A stretch of 64,000 nucleotides of DNA from Segatella paludivivens DSM 17968 = JCM 13650 (GCF_000373185.1 NZ_KB890660.1:6361-70360), one strand, 5' to 3'; shown: positions 52,538-61,792, counted from the stretch's first letter. Notes: generated by a model from the sequence alone, not told the origin. Translations and numbers: made by a program.

Positions 52538-53800
52538 ATGGAATTAAAGAGAGTAGTAGTAACAGGTCTTGGTGCAGTGACTCCGGTAGGAAATAATGCT
52601 GAGGAAACTTGGAATAATTTTCTTGCAGGTAAGAGTGGTGCCGCTCCTATTACACATTTCGATACGACAAATTTCAAGACTAAATTCGCATGTGAGGTTA
52701 AAGACCTTAATGTGACTGATTATCTTGATCGTAAAGAAGCCCGCAAGTTGGATAGATATACTCAACTTGCCATGATTGCAGCAATGCAAGGTGTGAATGA
52801 TTCTGGTCTCGACCTTGAGAAAGAAGACAAAAACCGTATAGGTGTTGTCTATGGTGTTGGCATCGGTGGTATCAAGACATTCGAGGAGGAAGTTTCATAT
52901 TATGCTCTGCACAAGGAAGAAGGACCTAAATTCAGTCCATTCTTCATTCCTAAGATGATTGCTGATATCGCTTCAGGCCAAATTAGTATTCATTTTGGTT
53001 TTCGCGGTCCAAACTATACAACAACTAGTGCATGTGCTTCTTCAAGCAACGCTCTTGCTGATGCTTTCAACCTTATCCGTCTAGGAAAGGCTAATGTTAT
53101 CGTTGGTGGTGGTGCCGAAGCTGCCATTTGTGAAAGTGGTGTTGGTGGTTTTAATGCCATTAAAGCTCTTTCTACTCGCAATGATGACCCTGAGCATGCA
53201 AGTCGCCCATTCAGCGCAAGTCGTGATGGATTCATCATGGGTGAAGGTGCTGGCTGTCTTATCCTCGAGGAATTGGAACATGCTAAAGCTCGTGGAGCAA
53301 AAATTTATGCCGAAATGGTTGGCGAAGGCGCAAGTGCTGATGCTTATCATATTACAGCCTCTCACCCAGAGGGATTAGGTGCAAAACTTGTTATGAAGAA
53401 TGCACTTGAGGATGCAGGCATGAAGCCAGAAGATATTGATTATATCAATGTTCACGGAACATCTACTCATATTGGCGATCTTTCTGAGGCTTTAGCTATT
53501 AAGGACGTATTTGGTGAGCACGCTTACAAACTCAATATTAGCTCTACTAAGAGTATGACTGGTCACCTTCTTGGTGCTGCTGGTGCGATAGAGGCTATGG
53601 CATGCGTACTTAGTGTCAAGAATGACATTGTACCTCCTACCATCAACCATGAGGAAGATGACAAAGATCCCGATTTGGACTACAACATGAACTTTACTTT
53701 CAACAAGGCTCAAAAGCGCGAAGTGCGTGCAGCACTTAGCAACACCTTCGGCTTTGGAGGTCACAATTGTTGTGTCATTTTCAAGAAATATGCTGAATAA
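52538..53800 (+). CDS. fabF: 3-oxoacyl-ACP synthase II
   Basis: This 420-residue condensing enzyme extends acyl-ACP with malonyl-ACP. The catalytic triad is intact: Cys166 in 'TTSACASSSNAL', His306 in 'NVHGTSTHIGD', and His343 in 'STKSMTGHLLGAAG'. The end 'ALSNTFGFGGHNCCVIF' is standard. It follows acpP by 123 nt containing the inverted repeat, and its last 11 bases overlap the rnc start. Confidence 0.97.
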   Translation: MELKRVVVTGLGAVTPVGNNAEETWNNFLAGKSGAAPITHFDTTNFKTKFACEVKDLNVTDYLDRKEARKLDRYTQLAMIAAMQGVNDSGLDLEKEDKNRIGVVYGVGIGGIKTFEEEVSYYALHKEEGPKFSPFFIPKMIADIASGQISIHFGFRGPNYTTTSACASSSNALADAFNLIRLGKANVIVGGGAEAAICESGVGGFNAIKALSTRNDDPEHASRPFSASRDGFIMGEGAGCLILEELEHAKARGAKIYAEMVGEGASADAYHITASHPEGLGAKLVMKNALEDAGMKPEDIDYINVHGTSTHIGDLSEALAIKDVFGEHAYKLNISSTKSMTGHLLGAAGAIEAMACVLSVKNDIVPPTINHEEDDKDPDLDYNMNFTFNKAQKREVRAALSNTFGFGGHNCCVIFKKYAE

Positions 53801-54884
53801 CATAATAGACAGAATAAAGCTTCCTTTCCGTAAGGAAAAGGAACTTTATTCTTCTTTATACGCCATTCTAGGTTTTTACCCACATGACATCAGCTACTAT
53901 AAGTTAGCTCTGATGCATAAAAGCGTAATGAAACGTAACGCAAAGGGAAAGCCTGTGAACAATGAACGCCTGGAATTTTTGGGCGATGCTATTCTTGACG
54001 CAATCGTAGGAGATATCGTTTATAGACATTTCCCGGGTAAGCGTGAGGGATTTCTTACGAATACTCGTTCAAAACTTGTACAGAGAGATACTCTTAATAA
54101 ACTTGCCAATGAGATGGGCATCAACAAGTTAATATTAAGCAACGGACGCAGTTCTTCTCATAATAGTTATATGGGTGGAAATGCTTTTGAGGCACTTGTT
54201 GGCGCAATGTATTTAGACAGAGGTTACAACATATGTATGCGTTTTATGGAAAAACGTATATTATCACAGATGATCAACATTGATAAGGTTGCTTATAAAG
54301 AAGTGAACTTTAAAAGCAAACTCATTGAATGGGGACAGAAGAATCGTGTGAAGCTAACCTTTGAAATGCTTGAACAGAAAAAAGATGATAACGGCAGCCC
54401 AATGTTTAACTATAAGGTTTGCATCGAAGGTGTTGATGGATGTTCAGGTGGAGGATACAGCAAGAAAGAAAGTCAGCAGCTAGCTAGTAAGCTGACTCTT
54501 GAGAAGTTACGCAAGGAACCTAAATTTATTGACGAGGTATTTGCTGTTAAAGCCAGTCGTACAAAAATGGAGGAAGAGCCTGTTGAGGATGTTCCGAGTA
54601 CAGAGGTTAATGATGGTTTCATCATCAAGCATGATATTGAGGAACCTGAAGATAAAAAACGCGTAACAGCATTCAAGGAAGAAGTCTTTGACGATAAGAG
54701 CCGTAAAATGTCTCGTCGTTCTCCGATGTATAGAAGCGACAATGAGGTTAAAGATGCCGAAGTTGCAGAACCAGAAGATCTTAACACAGAAGATGAAGAT
54801 TTTGATTTGAGCGACATAAGTTCACGTCCACAAAGTCGTGATAGCATAATAGAAGCCGCAGAGTCTGCTGCGTTTTCAGAATAA
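53790..54884 (+). CDS. rnc: Ribonuclease III with a long acidic C-terminal tail
   Basis: RNase III cuts double-stranded RNA and processes rRNA precursors. This 364-residue form starts 'MLNNIIDRIKLPFRKEKELY'. It has the catalytic signature 'NERLEFLGDAILDAIV', the second acidic cluster in 'GNAFEALVGAMYLDRG', and a dsRNA-binding domain at about 172-240. A further 120 residues (about 245-364) are strongly acidic and low in complexity ('EEPVEDVPSTEVND', 'DLNTEDEDFDLSD'), which most RNase III proteins lack. The start at 53790 is chosen over the frame's furthest codon, since it fits the family and overlaps fabF by only 11 nt. Confidence 0.94.
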   Translation: MLNNIIDRIKLPFRKEKELYSSLYAILGFYPHDISYYKLALMHKSVMKRNAKGKPVNNERLEFLGDAILDAIVGDIVYRHFPGKREGFLTNTRSKLVQRDTLNKLANEMGINKLILSNGRSSSHNSYMGGNAFEALVGAMYLDRGYNICMRFMEKRILSQMINIDKVAYKEVNFKSKLIEWGQKNRVKLTFEMLEQKKDDNGSPMFNYKVCIEGVDGCSGGGYSKKESQQLASKLTLEKLRKEPKFIDEVFAVKASRTKMEEEPVEDVPSTEVNDGFIIKHDIEEPEDKKRVTAFKEEVFDDKSRKMSRRSPMYRSDNEVKDAEVAEPEDLNTEDEDFDLSDISSRPQSRDSIIEAAESAAFSE

Positions 54885-54906
54885 GATAAATTCTGATATA
54901 GTACAG

Positions 54907-54955
54907 ATAAGCCCGGATAGGTAAAACAAGTTTCCTATCCGGGCTTATTGTTTTA
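54907..54955 (+). terminator. Terminator of the acpP-fabF-rnc unit
   Basis: A perfect 15-bp stem (54907-54921 with 54934-54948), GC-rich at its core, is followed by TGTTTT. Confidence 0.9.
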
Positions 54956-55075
54956 TCAAAGATATAAGACTCTTATAGACTTTATGGTAAAAGCTATTGA
55001 ACTTTAAAAAAGATAGTCTATAGATATATGAGATGAATCTTGCAGAAATAAATCTTTCTTTTGTGAAAAAAGACG

Positions 55076-55083
55076 TAACTTTG
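55076..55083 (+). promoter_or_regulatory. -7 element for the FKBP gene at 55117
   Basis: TAACTTTG lies inside the upstream extension of the reading frame and so fixes the start at the ATG at 55117. No exact -33 is seen. Confidence 0.6.
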
Positions 55084-55116
55084 TGGCGTTATTATTATTT
55101 ATCTAACTTAAACAAT

Positions 55117-55515
55117 ATGGCAAATAGAGAATATATCAATAAAAATAAGAAGTGGCTGATTGATAAATCACGTGAAGATGGAGTGTTCACAATAGTGAAA
55201 GGTGTATCATATAAAGTTATATCTTCCGGAGATGTGAATGGTAAGCAACCATCTGCTCGCAGCATTGTGACTACTCACTACACTGGACGTACTATAGACG
55301 GAAATACTTTCGACAGTAGTATTGGTGGAGTACCTTTGGCAATACGTCTTTCTGACGTTATCGAAGGTTGGGTTATTGCCATGCAAAAAATGCATGTGGG
55401 TGACAAGTGGGAGGTATACCTTTCTTCAGACATGGGATATGGTAAGTTTGGACAACCAGGAATCCCTGGCGGCTCTACTTTGATATTCGAAATAGAACTG
55501 CTTGACGTTGGATAA
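55117..55515 (+). CDS. Short FKBP-type peptidyl-prolyl isomerase
   Basis: This 132-residue protein starts 'MANREYINKNKKWLIDKSRE' and consists of one FKBP domain ('IVTTHYTGRTIDGNTFDSSIGG', 'VIEGWVIAMQKMHVGDKWEVYLS', 'GIPGGSTLIFEIELLDVG'). It has no signal peptide and no N-terminal dimerisation domain, so it is a minimal, cytoplasmic fourth FKBP of the window. An extension of 28 codons upstream is open but contains the -7 element and is rejected. It converges with the unknown gene at 55540, with a hairpin between. Confidence 0.92.
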   Translation: MANREYINKNKKWLIDKSREDGVFTIVKGVSYKVISSGDVNGKQPSARSIVTTHYTGRTIDGNTFDSSIGGVPLAIRLSDVIEGWVIAMQKMHVGDKWEVYLSSDMGYGKFGQPGIPGGSTLIFEIELLDVG

Positions 55516-55529
55516 AGAAAAGCTCCATC

Positions 55530-55563
55530 AAGAGGCATGCTATCTTACGATGCGTGCCTTTTG
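55530..55563 (+). terminator. Terminator between convergent genes
   Basis: An 11-bp stem with two wobble pairs (55530-55540 with 55552-55562) ends in TTTT. It overlaps the last bases of the minus-strand gene. Confidence 0.5.
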
Positions 55564-55938
55564 TGGATTCATCATATCTTCATCCCATTCGTCAAGATGA
55601 TCTTTGTAGCGCTCTGTCTCGTATGTGTGAACAGTTATTTGATATAAGCAGTGGGCTGCAAAAACATTATCTGGAATGTTTTCTAGTTTTTTATACCTAC
55701 GTCCGGCAAGGTCTGCAAGACTACCAAGATGAGTGTTGCTTACGTATATTTTGCCATTATTTTCTTTCACTTCAATTATCATGTCGAAATAGTCAAACGT
55801 TGGTTTGATCGTACGCAGAGAATTGAATGTGTTTTCAAATTCCTTTATGTTTTCTATCTCTAGAGAATATAGTTCCTTTAAGACTTTACTTACCTCATTA
55901 AAACTCACCTTGTTCATTAAATCTTTTATAGATGTCAT
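55540..55938 (-). CDS. Conserved-looking protein of unknown function
   Basis: This 132-residue protein has no signal peptide or membrane helix. It opens 'MTSIKDLMNKVSFNEVSKVL' with helical heptads and has a central beta part ('FDYFDMIIEVKENNGKIYVSN'). Its C-terminal region is rich in charged and aromatic residues ('YERY..DHLDEWDEDMM'). I do not recognise the family with confidence. It has a full-consensus promoter 65 bp upstream on its own strand and a terminator hairpin at its end, so it is a real, independently transcribed gene. The acidic character and small size fit many regulatory or immunity proteins, but nothing specific supports that. Confidence 0.7.
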   Translation of the reverse strand: MTSIKDLMNKVSFNEVSKVLKELYSLEIENIKEFENTFNSLRTIKPTFDYFDMIIEVKENNGKIYVSNTHLGSLADLAGRRYKKLENIPDNVFAAHCLYQITVHTYETERYKDHLDEWDEDMMNPQKARIVR

Positions 55939-56002
55939 ATTTCTTTCTTGGTTTTACTATAATAATTGCTAGTATTCTAATTGAATGTTGTCAATGTTAT
56001 TA

Positions 56003-56033
56003 CAAAATTATGGTATTTTTACGAACCTGCAAA
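56003..56033 (-). promoter_or_regulatory. Promoter of the unknown gene at 55540
   Basis: On the minus strand, TAATTTTG (56003-56010) has TTTG at 56030-56033 with a 19-bp spacer. Confidence 0.8.
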
Positions 56034-56100
56034 ATAAAAAGAGATATTATTTGTTTGAAGATAATGATATAGTCATTATCCATGTTTGATGTAAATTGCG

Positions 56101-56108
56101 TATCTTTG
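56101..56108 (+). promoter_or_regulatory. -7 element for dinB
   Basis: TATCTTTG ends 10 nt before the dinB ATG, so the mRNA leader is only a few nucleotides. The -33 is not clear. No LexA-like box could be recognised. Confidence 0.6.
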
Positions 56109-56118
56109 CAATTACTTT

Positions 56119-57222
56119 ATGGATCGCTTAGACCGCAAGATAATACATATTGACATGGACGCATTTTTTGCTAGCGTTGAGCAGCGTGATAATCCAGATT
56201 TACGTGGCAAACCTGTTGCTGTGGGTTATGACGGTGAACGTGGCGTTGTGTCTACAGCTAGTTATGAGGCCCGTAAATATGGTGTGCATTCTGCAATATC
56301 TATGATTGTTGCAAAGCGTCTTTGTCCCCAGTTGATTGTTGTTAGGGGTAGTCATGAACACTATAGTGAAGTGTCGTCACAAGTACATGCTATATTTAAG
56401 GACTATACAGATGCCATTGAACCTTTATCCATTGATGAGGCTTTTCTTGATGTTACAGAAAACAAACGCGGAATAGAACTTGCTATAGATATAGCGAAAG
56501 AAATAAAGCAACGCATAAAAGACGAGTTAAATCTGACTGCTTCTGCAGGAATATCATATAATAAGTTTCTTGCTAAGATAGCCTCGGAATATCGTAAACC
56601 AGATGGTATATGCACTATACATCCCAATATGGCTCTTGACTTTATCGGCAAATTACCGATTGAAAGTTTCTGGGGTGTTGGACCTAAAACAGCAAGGCGC
56701 ATGCATCATATAGGAATATTTAACGGTGCTCAGCTTAGGGAATGTTCATTAAAACATCTATCTGAAGTATTCGGAAAGGCTGGACCTGTATTCTATAACT
56801 TTGCAAGGGGTATTGATGATCGTCCTGTAGTTGTGGAGCGTATAAGGAAATCTGTTGGATGCGAACAGACATTTCTTCAGGATATAAGCATAAAGTCGGC
56901 TGTATTAATAGAACTTTATCACTCAGTGTTGGAACTTTGTGAGCGTATTGCAAAAGATGATTTCGAAGGAAAGACACTTACATTGAAAATTAAATATGGT
57001 GATTTCCAGCAGATAACACGTAGCATTACTGGTAACAGGATATTGAAGACTAAAGATGATATTCTGCCTTTAGCAAAGAAATTGCTTAAACAAATTGCAT
57101 ATAGTGCCGAGCATCCAATAAGATTATTAGGGTTGTCGGTTTCAAATCCTGGTGGGAATGAAGAACTCCCTACACCAGAATGGATACAGTTGGAGCTGGA
57201 ATTTAAAGATTGGGACAAGTGA
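56119..57222 (+). CDS. dinB: DNA polymerase IV
   Basis: This Y-family translesion polymerase has 367 residues. The active-site acids are Asp12 in 'IIHIDMDAFFASVEQ' and Asp106/Glu107 in 'PLSIDEAFLDVT'. 'TASAGISYNKFLAKIASEYRKPDG' and the HhH region 'ESFWGVGPKTARRMHHIGI' follow. The C-terminal little-finger domain is complete, but I see no beta-clamp-binding motif at the very end. It shares one nucleotide with the following MFS gene (TGATG), so the two are coupled. Confidence 0.95.
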   Translation: MDRLDRKIIHIDMDAFFASVEQRDNPDLRGKPVAVGYDGERGVVSTASYEARKYGVHSAISMIVAKRLCPQLIVVRGSHEHYSEVSSQVHAIFKDYTDAIEPLSIDEAFLDVTENKRGIELAIDIAKEIKQRIKDELNLTASAGISYNKFLAKIASEYRKPDGICTIHPNMALDFIGKLPIESFWGVGPKTARRMHHIGIFNGAQLRECSLKHLSEVFGKAGPVFYNFARGIDDRPVVVERIRKSVGCEQTFLQDISIKSAVLIELYHSVLELCERIAKDDFEGKTLTLKIKYGDFQQITRSITGNRILKTKDDILPLAKKLLKQIAYSAEHPIRLLGLSVSNPGGNEELPTPEWIQLELEFKDWDK

Positions 57223-58418
57223 TGATGGAAACAAAAGAAAAACTTTGGAATGGAGCGTATATAAAAGTAATGACAGCTAATTTTATGATGTATTTTGCCT
57301 TTTATATACTTACCCCTTTGCTACCAATATATCTTAGCGAAAAATTTGGAGCTACTAATGATGTTATAGGACTAGTGCTTTCTGGATATACAATAGCATC
57401 GTTGGTTGTACGCCCGTTCAGTGGTTTCTTTGTAGATAGTTTCAATCGTAAGAAAGTACTTATGATTTGTCTTTCCCTGTTTTTTGTGTTTTTTGCAGGA
57501 TATATAGCAGCAAGCACGCTTCTTATGTTTGCCATAGTCCGGACATTACACGGAGGCCCATTCGGTGCTGCTACAGTGGCAAATAGCACAGTGGCAATAG
57601 ATGTACTTCCTTCAACCCGTAGAAATGAAGGCTTGGGATATTTCGGACTAAGCAATAATCTTGCAATGGCTATAGCACCATCAATAGGAATATATTTATA
57701 TAAGTTATTGGATGATTTCAGTGTGTTATTCTGGATAGCGCTCGTCGTGGCTTTTATGGGCCTGCTTATTGATGGAACAGTGAAATTGCCTGTTAACTCT
57801 ATCGTTAAGAATACAGAAAAGCTTTCTCTTGACAGGTTTTTTCTGACTCGCGCATGGTTGCTTGCCATCAATATTGCTATGTTTGGTTTCTGTTTTGGAG
57901 TCTTGAGCAACTATCTTGCAATATATAGTAAACAGGAACTGGGTATTACTGGAGGTACAGGCACCTATTTCGCATTACTTTCAATAGGACTGTTTAGTTC
58001 TCGCCTTCAGGGAGCTAAAGCTTTGCGTGAAGGTCGCCTCACTCACAATGCCGCATACGGAATTTGCATAGCTCTTATTGGTTACATTATGTTTGTTGCC
58101 TGGATAAATCCTGTAGGCTATTATCTGTCGGCATTCCTTATCGGATTAGGTAACGGTCACATGTATCCTGCGTTTCTTAATATGTTTGTAGCCGTGGCTC
58201 ATCATAATGAACGTGGCACGGCTAACTCGTCAATCCTTACTTCATGGGATTTGGGCTTTGGCATAGGAATACTTCTTGGTGGAGTAGTTTCCGAAATGGT
58301 TGGTTATAAAGCAGCTTTCTGGATGGTAGCCATTGAAAATGCATTTGGAGTGTTACTGTTCTTCCTGTTTGCCAGCAAGTTTTTTGTTAAGAGACGCATT
58401 GATGTTGCTTCCTTTTGA
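57222..58418 (+). CDS. MFS transporter
   Basis: This 398-residue protein has 12 predicted membrane helices. It carries the MFS loop 2-3 motif 'RPFSGFFVDSFNRKKVLMI' and its repeat-like counterpart in the second half, so it is a proton-linked solute or drug exporter/importer. The start is the ATG at 57222 that overlaps the dinB stop; a further-upstream TTG is rejected. The C-terminal 32 bp overlap the convergent MATE gene. Substrate unknown; coupling to dinB suggests nothing specific. Confidence 0.88.
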   Translation: MMETKEKLWNGAYIKVMTANFMMYFAFYILTPLLPIYLSEKFGATNDVIGLVLSGYTIASLVVRPFSGFFVDSFNRKKVLMICLSLFFVFFAGYIAASTLLMFAIVRTLHGGPFGAATVANSTVAIDVLPSTRRNEGLGYFGLSNNLAMAIAPSIGIYLYKLLDDFSVLFWIALVVAFMGLLIDGTVKLPVNSIVKNTEKLSLDRFFLTRAWLLAINIAMFGFCFGVLSNYLAIYSKQELGITGGTGTYFALLSIGLFSSRLQGAKALREGRLTHNAAYGICIALIGYIMFVAWINPVGYYLSAFLIGLGNGHMYPAFLNMFVAVAHHNERGTANSSILTSWDLGFGIGILLGGVVSEMVGYKAAFWMVAIENAFGVLLFFLFASKFFVKRRIDVASF

Positions 58419-59745
58419 TATGACCGTATAGCCAGATAAATGCAGGGATAAGAAACATATCAGCCATTATCCATGCCACAGGATCACCATAACATACACC
58501 AGTGAACTTCAGCGCGGGTACAATCCAAATACTTACACCACATCGTGCAATCATCTCCATAACTCCACTCATCATACTTAGGTTGCTGTATCCAAGTCCC
58601 TGAATGCTATAGCGGAATATGGTGAGCAGTCCTAGTGCAGGGTAGAAGTAGTTTGCTATGCGCATAAACATTGCTGCGTTGCTTACTACATCTTTTTCGC
58701 TGCCATCTACAAAAAGCATCATCATATAGTCGGCAAAAGGATATATAATAATAAACGTGATGACAAAATACACAAGCATGATTTTTATTGCAGCGTATAT
58801 TCCTGTCTTTATTCGATTAATTTTTCTTGCGCCTATATTCTGTCCGCAATACGTAGCCATAGCAACTCCGATGTTTTCAAGTACGCATGTGAATAGATAT
58901 TTTATACGCATGCTTGCCGTGAACGCAGCTACATAGGTGGTACCAAGCGCATTATTGGCACTTTGCAGCATAATGATTCCAATAGCAGTGATAGAGAATT
59001 GCATTCCCATTGGCATGCCGTTGTTGAGCAATATATTTATTAGCTTGTTGTCAAAATGTGTTTCCTCTCCCGTTGGTATCAGTAGTTGCAGTTTCCGTTT
59101 TATATATATCCAGCACATCAACGATGCACAGCATTGTGATATCAGTGTGGCTATACCTGCGCCCTCTACACCCATTCCGAGAATCAGAATAAGTATTACG
59201 TCAAGTATGATGTTGATAAATGATGATGCAATAAGAAAATAAAATGGCTGTTTACTGTTGCCAATAGCACGTATGAATCCTGAAAGAAGATTGTATGCGA
59301 TTGTAAACGGTATGGCAAGAAACTGCAGAAAAAGAAATATGTAAGCATGGTCGAATATATCTGTAGGAGTGTTTACGATTTTCAAGACTCTTCCGCAGAA
59401 TATACAGCTCATGAATGTTATCACTACAGCCATTACTATTGCAATACGTATGGCATTGCTCACGTATGACCGCATCTTCTTGTAGTCTTTTGCTCCAAAA
59501 GCTTGAGCAATAGGAATGGCGAAACCTGCACATGAGCCGTTGCAGAATCCCATGATAAGAAACATGATGCTGCTTGATGTTCCCACAGCTGCAAGAGCAT
59601 CTACACCAATCCATCTGCCCACAATTGCTGCGTCAATGATAAGATACATCTGTTGCAGTATATATCCCAATATCAGTGGAATTGCAAATTTAAGGATGTC
59701 TCTTACAGGAGACCCTATTGTCATATCATTAGTGTTAGCCATCAA
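58387..59745 (-). CDS. MATE-family efflux transporter
   Basis: This 452-residue protein has 12 helices in two symmetric halves. The opening 'GSPVRDILKFAIPLILGYILQQMYLIIDAAIVGRWIG' is typical of the DinF/NorM-related MATE group. Members export drugs or other organic cations using Na+ or H+. It is the second gene after the SF1 helicase (start and stop overlap by 4 nt), and its 3' end overlaps the MFS gene by 32 bp. Substrate not predictable. Confidence 0.92.
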   Translation of the reverse strand: MMANTNDMTIGSPVRDILKFAIPLILGYILQQMYLIIDAAIVGRWIGVDALAAVGTSSSIMFLIMGFCNGSCAGFAIPIAQAFGAKDYKKMRSYVSNAIRIAIVMAVVITFMSCIFCGRVLKIVNTPTDIFDHAYIFLFLQFLAIPFTIAYNLLSGFIRAIGNSKQPFYFLIASSFINIILDVILILILGMGVEGAGIATLISQCCASLMCWIYIKRKLQLLIPTGEETHFDNKLINILLNNGMPMGMQFSITAIGIIMLQSANNALGTTYVAAFTASMRIKYLFTCVLENIGVAMATYCGQNIGARKINRIKTGIYAAIKIMLVYFVITFIIIYPFADYMMMLFVDGSEKDVVSNAAMFMRIANYFYPALGLLTIFRYSIQGLGYSNLSMMSGVMEMIARCGVSIWIVPALKFTGVCYGDPVAWIMADMFLIPAFIWLYGHIKRKQHQCVS

Positions 59746-61634
59746 TCTTCTTCGTTAATATATTCCCATAGCTTATTATAGAATGGGTGACGACACAGTG
59801 TTTCTTTGTCGCCTATTATTATCAGTTTCATCCTTGCACGTGTTATGGCGACATTCATTCGTCTAAGGTCATGCAGAAATCCTATTTGACCATCGGTATT
59901 ACTTCTTACCAATGAAATCAGTATCACATCACGTTCCTGACCTTGGAAACCATCCACGGTGTTGATGCTTATTAGATGCCTATATGGTTTAAAGAATTCT
60001 TTTTTCATTATAAGTCTGCGCATGTATTGCACTTGTGCCCTGTATGGAGATATCACTCCTACATCAATTTGTTCTTCAAGAATCTTTTGCTTGCCAATCT
60101 TCGTGAAATAATCTTCAAGTTTTTCAAGAGTTATGCGAGCTTCTTCCTTATTAATTATTGATTCTCCGTCTTTGCCTTCACCACTTGTGGCTTTAGTGTT
60201 ATTTTTGTCATTTGTTACCGGTGCTGTTTCTGTCCATTCTATAGGTGTGTCATAGTCAAGTATACCACGGAATTTAATCTGTGGTGCACTTTCCACTTGC
60301 CCGTGGTAGAACCAATCGCTGGAGAAACGCATGATTTTTTCGTTCATTCTATACTGTATCTTCAACAACGTAACTACTTCTGGTTTGTTTTCTACAATAC
60401 GTTCCATCAGCGTCTTACCTAATCCGGCTTTAAGTGCAGAAATACTTTTAATTGTCGGTGGAAGTTGGCAGTGGTCTCCTGCCAAGATTACTCTTGTTGC
60501 TCGTTTTATCGGTATCCAGCATGCCGCTTCAAGAGCCTGTGCTGCTTCGTCAATGAACAACGTTCCGAATTTCTGTCCTTCAAGAAGTCTGTTTGCCGAA
60601 CCGACAAGTGTAGATGCTATTACTCTTGCCTCACCAAGTAATTCTGAATTAATTCTTATTTCTATTTCAGTGGCGCGTGCTTTCAGATGTTCCAACTTCT
60701 GATGATATTTTTCGTCACGGCTTTTTCTTTGGCCTCTCAAATCTCGTATAGCTCTTCTTATAGCCCATAGCTGAGAATATTCTGGATGCCCCTCAAACTT
60801 CCGCTCATAAGTAAATCCAAGCATTTTATCGTTCACCTTAGTTGGATTTCCTATTCTCAACACGTTTATTCCCCGGTCTACAAGCTTCTCGCAAATCCAG
60901 TCAATAGCCATGTTGCTTTGTGCGCAAACCAAAACTTGATATTCTCGCATAAGCGTCTCGTTGATGGCTTCAACAAGAGTTGTTGTCTTCCCTGTTCCAG
61001 GAGGACCATGTACAACTTCAACATCTTTAGCCCAAAGTACTTCGTTTACGGCTTTCTCCTGAGTTGGATTAAGCCAAGGAAAGCGTTGTGCTGTAAAAGA
61101 GAAACGTTCCGCTTTCTGATGCGAATAAAATAAATCACGCAAATATGCCAGTCTGTTTCCCTTTGCTTTGATTACTCTGTCAAGAGCTTCAAACATCAGC
61201 TTGTAGCTTGTCTCGTCAAAAAACAGTTGTATACCTATTTTTTCAGTACATCCTTGAAGATCTATGGCATGTCCTCCATCTGGAATAATCACGACCATTC
61301 TGTTGCCATCGACAAAAGATACAGTACCTGTAAAATTAAAGTAATGTAATGATTTTCCGTCTGTTTTAAAGAAAGCTACAGGTCTTCCAAATTCAAAGTT
61401 ATGTTCTGTATCTGTATCCGTGTTTCTTGTTACCTCTATTGCCATTTGGTTTAGAGAGTTATAGTAACTTGCCCCTATATTTAGAGGAAACCATGCTTCT
61501 CCCTTCTTTACCTTACGCATTAGTCCTGTGGATTCTGTTTGTTTGCGAAAAGCTTCTTTTTCTGAATAATACTCTATTTCCAAGAGCATTTTTTGTCTTT
61601 GTAGTTCCTGTATTGGTGACGTCTGTTGATTCAT
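59742..61634 (-). CDS. SF1 helicase of the IGHMBP2/SMUBP2 (Upf1-like) type
   Basis: This 630-residue ATPase has Walker A 'GPPGTGKTTTL' (about residues 209-219), Walker B 'LFIDEAAQALEAA', the Q/R motif 'LAGDHCQLPPTI', and helicase motifs IV-VI 'QYRMNEKIMRFSSDWF', 'VDGFQGQERDVILISLVRSN' and 'NVAITRARMKLIIIGD'. It belongs to the SF1B AAA_11/AAA_12 group that unwinds DNA or RNA. The N-terminal 200 residues are a beta-rich OB/stalk-like region. The start is the ATG at 61634. A 16-codon extension is open but holds the -7 element. It overlaps the MATE gene by 4 nt, which is probably a simple co-transcription. Confidence 0.92.
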   Translation of the reverse strand: MNQQTSPIQELQRQKMLLEIEYYSEKEAFRKQTESTGLMRKVKKGEAWFPLNIGASYYNSLNQMAIEVTRNTDTDTEHNFEFGRPVAFFKTDGKSLHYFNFTGTVSFVDGNRMVVIIPDGGHAIDLQGCTEKIGIQLFFDETSYKLMFEALDRVIKAKGNRLAYLRDLFYSHQKAERFSFTAQRFPWLNPTQEKAVNEVLWAKDVEVVHGPPGTGKTTTLVEAINETLMREYQVLVCAQSNMAIDWICEKLVDRGINVLRIGNPTKVNDKMLGFTYERKFEGHPEYSQLWAIRRAIRDLRGQRKSRDEKYHQKLEHLKARATEIEIRINSELLGEARVIASTLVGSANRLLEGQKFGTLFIDEAAQALEAACWIPIKRATRVILAGDHCQLPPTIKSISALKAGLGKTLMERIVENKPEVVTLLKIQYRMNEKIMRFSSDWFYHGQVESAPQIKFRGILDYDTPIEWTETAPVTNDKNNTKATSGEGKDGESIINKEEARITLEKLEDYFTKIGKQKILEEQIDVGVISPYRAQVQYMRRLIMKKEFFKPYRHLISINTVDGFQGQERDVILISLVRSNTDGQIGFLHDLRRMNVAITRARMKLIIIGDKETLCRHPFYNKLWEYINEED

Positions 61635-61642
61635 ATTGAGTG

Positions 61643-61650
61643 CAAAGTTA
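61643..61650 (-). promoter_or_regulatory. -7 element of the helicase-MATE operon
   Basis: On the minus strand, TAACTTTG lies 8 bp before the ATG at 61634, giving an almost leaderless mRNA. The -33 is weak. Confidence 0.6.
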
Positions 61651-61757
61651 CTAATTTTTTTTCTTTTACTTTGATTTTCCACTTGTTTGGAGCATCTTTA
61701 ACTAACATTGAACAAAGACTGCGTCTTAATAATAAAAACAAAAAACACCTTTTTTAT

Positions 61758-61788
61758 TTTGTATTGTGTTATACTTGCTGTATCTTTG
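61758..61788 (+). promoter_or_regulatory. Promoter of the ABC ATPase gene
   Basis: TTTG at 61758-61761, a 19-bp spacer and TATCTTTG at 61781-61788. The -7 ends 4 nt before the ATG at 61793. Confidence 0.85.
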
Positions 61789-61792
61789 TCAT

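Noticed and set aside
57302..57910. A 202-residue antisense frame within the MFS gene
   Set aside because: It is the complement of membrane-helix codons, with no promoter or domain. Long antisense frames opposite hydrophobic genes are common artefacts.
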